This document shows, piece by piece, positions 21,816 through 32,219 of a stretch of DNA of 64,000 nucleotides. Numbering within the stretch: position 1 is the stretch's first letter; every line of letters begins with the position of its first letter. Below the pieces are notes generated by a model. That model saw only the letters and a program-made list of their open reading frames with translations, had not been told where the DNA came from and searched no databases. A program made the translations under genes and the position numbers. This stretch comes from Agelas oroides (taxonomy: Eukaryota > Porifera > Demospongiae > Agelasida > Agelasidae): the NCBI GenBank assembly GCA_949130485.1, contig OX422187.1:248001-312000 (forward strand), given 5' to 3'.

Positions 21816-22801
21816 GGTAGCGATATACTGCATGTTTTGAATGTATATATGCAAAATGTACAAAAGGATATTTATACAAATTTATGCATTGGCAGTCTGG
21901 GTAGAGCACCTAGCCCTATCTCCCCTTCATTAATCTTTCCTGCCTTTGCTCGGCTGTTTCTGCCACACGTTGGGTTCTCTCTCTTGTCCTCATGTGCGCA
22001 GTAGCTCTTCTGGAAGTATTCAGATTTTACATGTTCACTACAAGCAGCACAACAACTATAATCTGACTATAAAAGCGTGCGCACATGTTCCCAATTAGAT
22101 CACACGCATAGTGTCCATACGTGTGCACTGAACGTGAGATGTATGACTTACGATACATATATATAGATACATACATATATATATATATATCAGAGAAATT
22201 CCGCCGTTCAACTCTCGCTCACGCTCGCCCCAATTAAGAGTGAGAGGGACCGCCTTTGCCTTTGATCCCAAAATATGAAGGCTTGATCTTTTCAAGAGCT
22301 TAGGATAATTTTCTGGTGTAATATCCTTATGCCAAGTAGCTAGTGCTTGCCTTCTGACTTCCATGCTTCGGGCGCACATAATATTGCTAGTATAACATTG
22401 GCGTGAGGAGAGATGCATGCTGCTGTAAAGTTGCAGCTAGAAAGTAAGTCTACCTGCATACACATAACTTTAGGCAGTAGCTAGAGAATGCATTAGTCTC
22501 TGAGTCATTGGTATCAGAAAGTTACATTTAAAAGGAGGGTTTTAGGGCTGAAGCCATTGTAGCGTATTTCATTTATTGCCCACCTCATTGTAATTATAAA
22601 CCAGAAATATCCCAAAAGATCAAGCCTTTCTGTTTGATAATCAAAGAAAAGGTGTGGTCTCTCATGCTTAATTTTCCTTGTGCTGTGGCTTGACTGTTGA
22701 ACTAGCTAAGTGCCTTCTGGACACCTGGCTGTATGAATGACATTACAGTTTTGATTTAGCTTGCTACCAGTGGTACTGAAACCACCCATTCTAGTTCACA
22801 A

Positions 22802-23422
22802 TCAGGCCCATGCACCAATCAGACTTTTCAGATGTTGGGATGTCAGGTGGGGGAACACCAACACTGCTACACACATCGTAGCTCCTATTTGTCGATGCAA
22901 GGCTCGCATAATTGTGTAAATTATGTCTTCTTCTAATGCGTGGGGATTGTTGAGGGAGGGGGGGGGGGGAGGGGGTGATGGCCACTTGTTCTGGATTATG
23001 CTACTTGTGGGGGTGGGGCTGAATAGTTCTGTTGATCCGGATAAGGCTTCATCATGCTGGGAGCTAGTATTAGGGGCATGGGCTGGGCTTGAGGCAGGTG
23101 TGGGGCTACAGTTAACAGATCTTAAACTACTTGTACGGGGCATGCAAGGCATGACCAAAAGGGTGGGGCTAAACAACTCGGGGCTATTGTTATAGGTAGA
23201 AGTTAGGCTTGTGCTGGGGCTAAGTGGAGGGGGAGGTGACTGGTTCTTGGGGGAGTCATAGGTAGGGGGGCTAAATAGTGGGGGGGAGGGGCTACAGTTC
23301 ACAGATTTTTCACTATCTATACGGAGTATGCAGGGCGTTACCGAGAGGAACAGCCTGAACTGGCTGTTTGGCATCTCCTGTACCGTGTTCACGCTTTCAT
23401 CCTGTGTCTGGGGGGGTTCCAA
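22802..23422 (-). CDS. Unrecognised Pro/Ser-rich ORF with internal repeats
   Basis: An open minus frame (the first codon here is TTG; the frame stays open upstream to about 23510) with an internally duplicated block: LFLSVTPCILR...KSVNCSPSP and LLVMPCMPR...RSVNCSPTP. LFSP also recurs (PLFSPP, ELFSPT, ELFSPT) and there is a Pro run. The duplicated cysteine-containing SVNCSP segment argues for real coding history, but I recognise no family. No definite start codon or splice site was settled. It could be an exon of a minus-strand gene or a decayed transposon ORF; the G-rich forward strand (run of ten G) may inflate the open frame. Confidence 0.35.
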   Translation of the reverse strand: MEPPQTQDESVNTVQEMPNSQFRLFLSVTPCILRIDSEKSVNCSPSPPLFSPPTYDSPKNQSPPPPLSPSTSLTSTYNNSPELFSPTLLVMPCMPRTSSLRSVNCSPTPASSPAHAPNTSSQHDEALSGSTELFSPTPTSSIIQNKWPSPPPPPPSLNNPHALEEDIIYTIMRALHRQIGATMCVAVLVFPHLTSQHLKSLIGAWA

Positions 23423-23832
23423 CAGTGTCTCTGGGGAAGTAATCGGGGTTCCTCTGTGTAGATTTCCCTGGATCGTAGTTCGTATCTCAGGGTCCGGGTG
23501 TGGGTTTCAAATGTTGATGTCATCTCTGCAGTGCTGCGGTATTGATGAGGACAATAGGAGGGGGTTGGAAAACTTTAATTTTACTGTGAATGTGGTATGA
23601 TGTCACACTATGAGCTAACTGTTTTATATGCTACACATTAATTAAGTGGGTACAAATAATACCGTATGGCGAGAAATTTTCGTGGGACAAAATTTTCGTG
23701 GATTGGCCGCTGGCAAAGATTTCGCAAAAAATTTTTTTGCAGTTCCGTGTATTATTGTGAACGCAAACGGAAGGGGGAGGCCTGGGAACGAGGCTACTAA
23801 CACAGCACATACAGGAATTTTTGCAAGTGTGA

Positions 23833-23903
23833 CCACACACACACACACACACATACACACACACACACATACACACATACACACTACACACACACACACA
23901 CAG
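23833..23903. repeat. CA microsatellite forming a splice acceptor
   Basis: (CA)n with a few CATA interruptions, running directly into CACACAG at 23897-23903, the acceptor of the T-box exon. The alternating CACA supplies the pyrimidines that the acceptor would use. Confidence 0.9.
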
Positions 23904-24171
23904 GAGAATGTTTCCAGTTATCAAGTTGAGTGTAGCTGGCCTAGAACAAAATGCAAAGTACATCGTAGTTATGGATATTGTTCCCATTGGAGATAATAGA
24001 TACAAATTCAGTGACTCTAAATGGGTAGTTACAGGCAAGGCAGAGCCGGCACTGCCTGGAAGATTATACATCCATCCAGACAGCCCAGCAACAGGATCAG
24101 TTTGGGAGAAACAGCTTATCACTTTTCAGAAGTTGAAACTTACAAACAACCACTTGGATCAGTTTGGATAT
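23904..24171 (+). CDS. T-box transcription factor, single DNA-binding-domain exon
   Basis: Reads (R)[89 protein letters not shown], then GTAAGTG. This is unmistakably the central part of a T-box domain, and both ends fall at the usual T-box exon borders (RRMFP and the LTNN..D..G(H/F) position). Acceptor CACAG and donor GTAAGT are intact and the frame has no lesion. The preceding exon (start of the T-box) and the next (NSMHKYQPR type) were not found on the forward strand, although more than 20 kb lies on each side. It sits between the PUF gene and the Crypton, on the opposite strand. Either a gene with very large introns or an isolated duplicated exon. Subfamily not assigned. Confidence 0.88.
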
Positions 24172-24635
24172 GTAAGTGCATATTCATAATAATATTATTA
24201 TCTGCTACTTCTCCACCACTTCACAACCATAATAAAGATGTTTTGAGGTGAAAATAGAGGAAAGTTTCGTACCTTGTACATAGTTACTGTAATGTGGCCT
24301 TTCTAATAAGTTCACTATTCCAACTATGCTTTCCTTAGAGTATGGTGTCATAAAATACTGTAATATGATTAGTCAGTGCCTGGATTCTAAATCTCATAGA
24401 ATCCTGTCTGGCTACTTAGAATCCAAGCCCAGAAGGTTGATGTTCAAAAGAATATTGGTTACATGTAACAACTCAACAAGTATAATAACAACAAAAATTA
24501 TTGTTTACATAATATATAGGGAGTAGTTTAACAACAACATACTATTGTTTACATAATACATGTTTACATTACAGAGAACATGCAGGTGTACAAGTAGAAC
24601 ATGTAGGTGTACAGGTAGCTAGGTACGGGAGTTAA

Positions 24636-25233
24636 CCCTTTAAGTCCGAATGTTGCAGATCTGCAACATTTTGACACTGAAGTATTTTGTGGCTTCTCTC
24701 TTCGTAACGCTTTCTGCCCAAGCGCTGACATTATTACAGTTAGTTTATTAGTACTTTCTCTCTCTCTGGCTCTAGTAATAAAGGTGGGCTAGGGTCCTGT
24801 ACACCGAAGCAAGCAGCTGTCAAAACAGAGACGGTGTGCCTGCGATAACGTCGATCGAACGGTACAAGTAAAACGGCCTTTGGTCCGAGCTTACCTGGAG
24901 TAGCGCTCCTATTGTGAGTTACTATGAACCTCTTCTCTCCAGCAGTGAAGCGATTAGCGGCAGGAAACGTGAAAACAAACAGTTTCTGAAAGCTACGATT
25001 AACACACTTACCGCGTGGCTACCTCGGAGATGGCCCCGCCCCTTGCATCCCACCTCTTCCTGCCCAGAGCAATAATCATTATAAATAACCATCGGGGCAT
25101 ACCCCCGAGGCTGTTGAATGCTGTAATTATCGTCGTAGGGTGTATTGAGCAGCGCTACATGCTCTTGAAGCACAGTCTGTCAGCAGCTATACCACGTGGA
25201 GTAAATTTGCAAGTAATTTTAGGACCTAAAGGG
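24636..25233. mobile_element. piggyBac-like MITE in TTAA
   Basis: Flanked by TTAA at 24632-24635 and 25234-25237. The ends are CCCTTTAAGTCC and, inverted, CCCTTTAGGTCC. TTAA duplication with CCCTTT-type termini is the signature of piggyBac-class elements. It sits in the 3' end of the Crypton ORF. A diverged relative of the interior (TACCTGGAGTAGCGCTCCTA, CCAGCAGTGAAGCG) is at about 60460-60765. Confidence 0.82.
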
Positions 25234-26693
25234 TTAATATTGATGGTGACAGATGAGCATGAATGGAAAGCAAATGATGCCGGGATGGTTGTAGATGCGG
25301 TGTTTGAGAGTTCAAAAGTAGAAGTGTGGCCCTGAACTGGAACAAGTTGAGAGGATTGAGGTTGTTCGGGAGGGATGGGGTGTTGAACGCAGATCCTCTT
25401 TGCACTAAGGATGTCCGACACTTGTTGACGCTGGGTTTCAGATGTCCTTTTGTAAGTACGAACACCTTCTGTGCTGCAGTGTCCAGTAGTCTCCATGACC
25501 AACTGCTCGTCAATCCCTGAGTCATACAGTCTTGTTGCAGCAGTGACCCGGAGAGAATGATTGGTTTTGTACCCTGGTATTCCAGCTGACTTGCAGAGGC
25601 GAGCAACCGTGGTGCCAAGTTTATGGTATCCAAGTGGCTGGCTGGAATACCAGCAGGTATCAGGTGGATTTTGTAGAGGCATCAAGTAGAAGGAGTCTGC
25701 TGGACGATCCGCTGGACATCGGGTCATGTACAACTTGTACAGCCTCACAAAGCATCTGTTGGGGTCATCAAGGTTTTCGTGGTGGTATACGACTTTGGGC
25801 TTCATTTTTCTCCCCTTCAACCCACCAGGATGATTCTTTGAAATGTCCTCCCTGTACACCAGATACACTCTCTCTCCTGGTTTATCGACTAGCTCGATCT
25901 GTAGTGGAGTAAATCTGAGTTGGCGGTGTTCCTTGCCTCTGCGAAGAGCAAAATTCAGACCATTCATGAAAATGATGGTGTCCAGCAGAACCTGAGGAGT
26001 GTGGTCACCAAGCAATCCCTTCTGCCACAAGATCTCCTCTTCTTGCATGGTGAGTGGCTCAGCTTGCTTCCTCTTAGTACCTTTTCCGGCAGCTTGGAGA
26101 CGTTTCATCTCCGCGTCTAGTGAGCGACGGAAATCTGCAAATTCATGATCTTTAAAGAAGTCGATAGCGGGTTGACCATTCCATCGCAAATGGCGCATTA
26201 TGCCACAGCAAATGTGGTGTAGACTGTCTGGGGTAAACTCAGAACCATCTTTTTTGCGCAACTCCAGAATGAAGTAGGAAAGCCATTGCTGCAACTCGGT
26301 TGGCTGTAGTTCCGTTAGCTGGGGGATGGAGACTCCGAAATTGCTCTGCCTATGCTGGCACCATTCTTCCCACAGTCTAACGCAGTATTGAGTGTCCTGC
26401 TGTGTTTTCTTGGGTACTGCAGACACTCTTGCGTCCGCTATCTCCTGCTGCGTCTTCGGTGCAGCAAAAAGTCTGTTGCTGTTGGTTGTAGCTGGTGTAG
26501 GGGTGGGGCTCGTTAGTGGGCGTGGTGGTTCATATTTGCTCGTGACTGGGTGTGGTTGCTGTCGCTCAAATGATTCGATGGCGGCAAGGAGAATGCGATC
26601 GATATCGTCGGGTTCGTCGGCTTCGTCGGCTTCGTCGCTGTTGTCGTGGCACCATTCCAGTACTGAGTCGCTCAAAAGGTCTGCGAGATCCAT
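25155..26693 (-). CDS. Crypton-type tyrosine recombinase, intact 512-codon ORF
   Basis: An uninterrupted intronless frame with an acidic N-terminus (about 1-45), a Pro/Thr-rich linker (50-75), a core-binding domain (about 90-215: QYCVRLWEEWCQHR, LSYFILELRKKDGS, RHLRWNGQPAIDFF) and a catalytic domain (about 216-435). Candidate catalytic residues: Arg251/252 in FALRRGKEH, SKNHPGG (286-291), His379-x-x-Arg382 in NHSLRVTAATRLYDSG, His405 in GHC and the nucleophile Tyr414 in RTYKR. This is the DUF3504/Crypton type, which excises and integrates DNA by tyrosine recombination in the nucleus. Residues 488-512 are encoded by the inserted MITE; without it the frame would read ININSRT and stop at 490 residues. 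I see no terminal inverted repeats, as expected for Cryptons. A retained full frame suggests recent activity or domestication. Confidence 0.9.
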   Translation of the reverse strand: MDLADLLSDSVLEWCHDNSDEADEADEPDDIDRILLAAIESFERQQPHPVTSKYEPPRPLTSPTPTPATTNSNRLFAAPKTQQEIADARVSAVPKKTQQDTQYCVRLWEEWCQHRQSNFGVSIPQLTELQPTELQQWLSYFILELRKKDGSEFTPDSLHHICCGIMRHLRWNGQPAIDFFKDHEFADFRRSLDAEMKRLQAAGKGTKRKQAEPLTMQEEEILWQKGLLGDHTPQVLLDTIIFMNGLNFALRRGKEHRQLRFTPLQIELVDKPGERVYLVYREDISKNHPGGLKGRKMKPKVVYHHENLDDPNRCFVRLYKLYMTRCPADRPADSFYLMPLQNPPDTCWYSSQPLGYHKLGTTVARLCKSAGIPGYKTNHSLRVTAATRLYDSGIDEQLVMETTGHCSTEGVRTYKRTSETQRQQVSDILSAKRICVQHPIPPEQPQSSQLVPVQGHTSTFELSNTASTTIPASFAFHSCSSVTININPLGPKITCKFTPRGIAADRLCFKSM

Positions 26694-26784
26694 GGTTTTT
26701 CGGTTCAGTTCTGATTTTGCGTTGTTTCTATGGTTTTTCGTTCGGTTTTTTATAGGCGTTGTTATAGTTTACATACTCTAAATA

Positions 26785-26928
26785 AGTTAGATTCGTCGGC
26801 CAATGGAATCTACGGGATTTAGAAGGCCTCAGGGCCCTAAGTAGCGTCCTCGCTACGCTCGGAACGCTACAGCCCCGGGCCCTTCGGCCTTCTAAATCCC
26901 GTAGATTCCATGGCCTCCTAATCTAACT
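26785..26928. mobile_element. Foldback MITE upstream of the Crypton
   Basis: Arms AGTTAGATT and GGAATCTACGGGATTTAGAA are repeated inverted (TTCTAAATCCCGTAGATTCC, AATCTAACT), with an inner GC-rich hairpin GTAGCGTCCTCGCTACGC. It lies about 100 bp upstream of the recombinase start codon. No clear TSD. Confidence 0.75.
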
Positions 26929-26939
26929 ATTATGTAATT

Positions 26940-29367
26940 ATTCGAATTGTACGTATGATCTAATTTAACGTAAGAAATTCAATTTATCATGAATCTAATT
27001 GTACGTAAGCCGGAATCTTAAGTTGATCCAATTTAGCATAAGATAATGACTGAAGCCAACCTTGACCTCCAACCTTTGTGGCCTTCCTACCAGTCTCATG
27101 AACAGGTGTACTGTCTTCATAGTTCAGCGAGGTCTGTGCACAATTTCAGGAGAAAACAGTTATACATTTATTTAGCTACACTTGGTGCAACCTCATCCGT
27201 CGCCGAGTTGGACAAGGTGTGTACACAATTTGAGGAAAAAACTGCCATACACATGACTAAAGCTGGCTTTCACGTTTTCACATATTGCGATTCTGCACAC
27301 AATTCTAAGAAAAACCAGCCATACACTTACCTAACTTACAACAGCAGGTTTGGTGCGGAACTGCTCTGGGTAAGCATCATTCACGAAGGGCAGCACTGAA
27401 TTTGATGCTTTATAGCGCTGACATGCGACTCAAACATAGGCGAAGACTGTTCTTTTCTACACTGAAATACCTTCCATTGTAGGTGCCAACTAGTGAGTTA
27501 CACATTAGATGATTGATACTTTTAATGGCAGAAACTGGCACTGAACTTAGCTACCCTCCATCGCTAGTTTCCGTGGATCAATAATAACTTCCATAATCTT
27601 CTCCACAATACGTAAAATCATTTACTCATGCCTTAATGGACCTGAGACCTTTGTTGAGGAGCCTCTCTACAACAACACTGGCCAGCCTTAGTCCCGTGTG
27701 TGCAGACATTGGGTTAGGTCTTGCCACACAGAACTGATACTGACTCCAGTTCATGGACGTGGTAGTTACGAGAAGTGTATCACTCAGCTGCTAGCACACA
27801 AGTCTCCTGTCGTCTTGCATATTTTCTCTATCATACAGTAAGTTAACTGTCTTGGTAAATGGCCCTCTTAGCTTGTTTTTAAAAGTCTTTGGTGTAGCAT
27901 GATGCAAATAGTGCGCACGTAGCAGTGTAGCCTCGTTCCCAGGCTCTAGTGCGTGGGCGGAGAAAAAAAAGAGCCTGGTACACACTGTTTGCTCATGCTC
28001 AGGATTTCTGGGAAGTTGGAAATTTCCGTAAAATCTGCTCTGCTACACTAACCTCCGCAAGGTATGCTGACTTCTCCGGTATAAAAGATGCCTGTCACTG
28101 ACCACACTCTGTGCAGACGATGACGAAGGAGCGACGAAGGTACTCAACTCTTCGTTTGCAGGAATTGTTCATGCGTTCGTGCATTCCAGCTAAACACTGA
28201 TGCAATCTCTTCCCTTGATGTTCACCGATCGCTTCGAACGAAGCAATGTGGATAGTTACCGTCAAAGCGATATTGTTTTTGACTTAAAAACCACCCATAT
28301 GTGTCTCAGAAGGCGTATAACCATGCAGTGCGGCCTTTCAGCAGGTAAACAGAATTGACTGTAATTTTAGTGTAGCGGAGTAGTATGCAGCTTGCCACTA
28401 AGGTATTCGACAAAAATAATTGATAACACTACAATTACTTTGTTGTGCCAATGCTCTTAACAAAGATGAAAATAATACCAACATACTGTAACATCATTAT
28501 TCAGGTGGTATCTTAGGAACCAAATGCCTGATTGCTTTGAAATTAATTTTGTTCTATGGTAAGATCAAAAGGTGCTAATGAGATACTTGGTTTTATCTTG
28601 ATTTCTTTTAAATGAGGGATATGCCAGGTTTAGCTCAGCAGGTCACACATGTAGAGGATAATTTGTAATACAATAGGTGTAGGTGTGTTGAAGATATAGT
28701 AGGATGTGTGAATTTGGAGGATGATGTTTATAGTAGCAAGTCCTCTCTGTCTTATGAAGTGGGTGACGGTCTGCAAATACTGTATACGTATGCAGTGAGT
28801 AAATGTAGAATACTAGAGCTAACATTTTCATAGATACTGAGGGAGAGAGGAGCAAGAAGGGGATCTTAAAAGTTGAGTGTCGGGCTGTCAAATTACATAT
28901 CACCAACTTTTATCTGATGCCAAGTCTCAGGAACATTTAGCACTTGTTACACACCGTATGAAATGAAAATCAGCAGATCACATATTGGTGGACGAAAGAG
29001 AAAGAGCTTGTTACAATGATGCGTTTGTAACTAGTTTCGTTACTATTTTTAGCACACAAGAGCCTCAGGTGTATTTAAGAAAAAGAATTTTGATAGTCAT
29101 TGTTGGCAGAAATATGCAGGTCCTACATCTGTGATTACTTGAGAATCAATGTTTTCTGTAGCTGTTTGTGAACAAGCAGTAAGAAGGATGGTATGTGTGC
29201 AGGCAGCAAAGAGAGGGGGCGGTCCTCTTTTACTAAAAGGTGTTGATTCTTTCGTGCATGGTCAGTCACATCACAAATGTACATGCAACTCACTGTTTCC
29301 TGTTTCCAATTCCCCCAATTCACATAGTTACCCCGTTAAGAGTTTGCCCACTTTCTAAAGCACTCAC
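26940..29367. other. Long stretch without a recognised gene
   Basis: Holds a degenerate ~84-bp tandem repeat (three copies of a CACAATTTnAGGAaAAAAC-like core at about 27137, 27220 and 27299), which opens a 117-codon forward frame without family signature. It also holds a partial TAGCCTCG-family foldback at 27930-27985, sharing GAGCCTGGTACACACTGTTT with the copy at 60772. No exon could be supported. Confidence 0.5.
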
Positions 29368-29763
29368 CTGTCCCCGTAAGGAAGGCATTGCCCCAGCACT
29401 GGCCTGTAGCGAAGCGTCACTACCAACAATGCCACTACCACCAGATGCACCCACAATATTTTGGAGGTGGAGTCCACTGGGACCTGGTAGTTGGCTTTGT
29501 TCTTGGCTACTGGACTGTGACTGCGATTGGGGTGAAGAGAGAGACTGCAACACTGGATTTCTTTGTTGAAGTAAGGGAGACGAAGCGGGAGGACGAGGGC
29601 TTCTCAGCTGGCCAGCTCTCAAGTTTTGAAGACAAGTTGTTAATTGGTTGCTATGACTTTCATCAGAGCTTCCGTTCGACTGACTGGGCGGTCTACCATC
29701 GCTGCTTTCATGATCATTCTCATCATCACTGTTGTTGCCATGGTGACCATCAGGTCTCTCCAT
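29368..29763 (-). CDS. Ser/Gln/Pro-rich first exon candidate
   Basis: ATG at 29763 opens 132 codons that end at an excellent donor (GGACAG|GTGAGTG) in phase 0. Composition is low-complexity and acidic, then Ser/Gln-rich (ERPDGHHGNNSDDENDHESS, QSQSQSSSQEQSQLPGPSGL, GASGGSGIVGSDASLQASAG). Disordered Q/S-rich N-termini are typical of Pumilio proteins, and the first PUF exon at 19898 has a compatible phase on the same strand, 9.5 kb away. However, no sequence signature links them, and a T-box exon and a Crypton lie between. A separate nuclear regulatory gene is as likely. Confidence 0.45.
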
Positions 29764-30340
29764 TTAAACACGCTTTCAGCTTGATCGTTTCACCTGGGAA
29801 CAGAAAATTTATACTCTGCTATCTCTCTGTCCCAGGGTAGACAAATAGCTCTGTCATCCATAGGGGGTACGGTACCTTGAATAGCCCATTATTGTGAACA
29901 CAAAGAGAGAGTAAAAAAGGGGGGGGGGGGGACATTCTTCCTTTTGATCAACACCACCACATATACTGCCATGTATAAACCTATCTCCAAGATGGCAGCA
30001 CATGCACATTCAATATATAGCTTTTCATGAAGTAACCAGGAAATTACGAGTTGATACGGCGCCAGTGTAGGCACTCTTTTGTAAAGGCTCAGGTACCAAT
30101 ATTTCCCCACATAAAGGGCTGTACCCCCTACACTATACACAAGGGGGCTGTAACGTACATTTATAAAGACACGAATTGTGTGACAATCTCGTGAATCTTA
30201 ACCTGCCTTTCTTGTCTTGCATAGTCTTTACTTTAGGCAGCTCAGATGTAGCTAACAGTAAAGGTATTCTGCCAGCTATAGCTACTTTCACAATGATAGT
30301 ACCAGGTACAAACGCTACGAAGTGTTTTCAGACTTAAATT
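29764..30340. other. No gene; possible small MITE
   Basis: TAGGGGGTACGGTACC near 29860 and GGCTGTACCCCCTA near 30117-30130 form an inverted pair enclosing a G run, perhaps a ~270-bp MITE. Nothing else recognised. Confidence 0.4.
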
Positions 30341-30764
30341 CTCAAAGAAACATTTGGAAACTTGATATTTCATGAGACATTTCATAAGTTTCTTTATAAT
30401 GGAAACTAATAGATTTCCTGGACAAGGAAACAACCAGGCACAGCGTATTTCATGGCATAGGAAATCCAAAGGAGTACATTGTGTTTTCTAACAAGAAAAC
30501 ACAAGATAAATGTCATGTTTCTTCAAACTTGAAATGCAAAAGAATTAATGGAATTTCCTGTGCTTAACTAAAACTCTGTATTTACATGCAGGTTACATTA
30601 GAGTTTCCTTGTTCCATGTTTCATCAATACTGAAACAAATATTTGTGACAAAACATCGAAACCACAATAATTGATACAACAGTCACATGAGTATGTGGAA
30701 AGTTGAATTGAATATGTGGTGGATACATAAACGACTTGAGAATCACCAGATCACTTTCTACATC

Positions 30765-31621
30765 AGGCAGTTTGCTATAGCACAGTTTGAGCAGATACAT
30801 CTTATCCCCAGCGACTTGTTCACAAAATGCTTCACTTGCTTAGCCTCACTGTGATCCTTGTAGCTTCCTGATCCGTTCTTTGAACCATTCTCAGTGTACA
30901 CAACAAATTCGACCATCCTTGCACTCATTTCTAACTGGAACTGTGATAGCTGTCATGCTCTCTCCCTTCCCTTAGACAAAACTGTATCTCGTGCACCACG
31001 CAACCCTGCAAACCGGGGGTCTTTCTCGCTAAGGATATCAACAACCTCAGGGTTCAGTTCTTTCATGTAGCGCTTCAATGCACATTACGCAGACAGCAAC
31101 ACGTCAATTGTTCTAGAAGGGAATGGCTTGCCATCCTGATGCTGTGTTTCCCTTACATACAACGAAAGCCACTTGTTTAATTAAAGCCTCACCATCTCTC
31201 CCATCAAGCAGATCTCCAGGGACTACATCAGTAGAGTCATGGAACTAGCACCACTCTCACCATTCTTGAAAATAACTCACAGCCCATTTCGTATTATTTT
31301 GGGTAGCTTTAGGCACAAAACTCTTTGAATACTCGCACATTCTTCTTCCGTAGTCACTTTGTTACCGAACCGTGACTCCAACAACATTGCCTTCTTGGTT
31401 TTCTTGGCAGGCAGTGGCAAAATATCATTTTCTTTATCTGTTTCAGCAAGCCAGTCTGTCATGTAATCTGGTATTAACAGCTAAGTCCTTTGGTGCATCA
31501 TCAACCTTGAACTTTGCAGCCCTGTCCTTGATTCTCTGGGTGCTATACACAGGTCTGCTTTCACATCATCCTCTAAAAATGCATCTAGCTCTTCAACGCT
31601 CAAGTCAAATTCGCTCACCAT
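30765..31621 (-). pseudogene. Crypton/DUF3504-type recombinase relic, second copy
   Basis: Minus-strand reading, allowing frame changes: start MVSEFDLSVEELDAFLEDDV; LLESRFGNKVTTEEECASIQ; NTKWAVSYFQEW; STDVVPGDLLDGRDGEALIK; then ALKRYMKELNPEVVDIL-type and GARDT-type pieces, and finally RMVEFVVYTENGSKNGSGSY, KDHSEAKQVKHF. The order matches the N-terminal and middle blocks of DUF3504/Crypton-type proteins. Several stops and frameshifts are present and roughly the first half of the catalytic domain is deleted. The flanks (30340-30650 and 31920-32215) are full of GGAAAC/GTTTCC motifs with an inverted pair ACATTTGGAAACTT near 30349 and AAGTTTCCAAATGT near 32171, so the relic may be cargo of a larger element. 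Confidence 0.6.
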
Positions 31622-32219
31622 ATCGATCGCTATTAGCTAGCTATAAGTTAAATGCTGCAGTGTGATGTCACTGTTACCATGGGTAGCATATCGGTTGTCA
31701 TGCAACAAATTAGTTATTACACAGCTGCGTGCGTCATATGCGGCACTGTGTCACTAATTATATAGAAATGTTGATGTTTTTTTGTGCATTGTTTAGTCCA
31801 TAATATAAGATGTCATTTGAAAGGTTACTCTTTACATGGAGGGGGCTGCATGCATTTTTTCTTTAGGTAACTAATTGCATGCTTAGTTAGAGGATTAGAA
31901 TATCATTACACCAGTTATTTTTCAGTGCTCAGGATGCCAATGGAAACTTTATATAAGAAAAGTGTTTCATTAAGACAAGGAAACTTGAATCAATTCAATG
32001 TTTCAGTACTCAAGATACCAACAGTGTTTCATTAAGACAAGGAAACCTGAAGCATTTCAATGTTTCTGTGCTTGAGATACTTTCTAAAATACTGTGTTTC
32101 GCAACAGCAAGGAAATGTGTACTGCAATTCAGTGTTTCCCATGTAGAAACTTTACTGGATATTCAATACTAAGTTTCCAAATGTGTTTTCAACTTAGAAA
32201 TCACTTGGAAACTCCACAA

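Noticed and set aside
22095-22418. Minus ORF with RRQALATWHKDITPENYPKL, thought of as a death-domain end
   Set aside because: Only one helix-like segment looks similar, no preceding domain is found, and the rest is AT-repeat translation; not enough to call.
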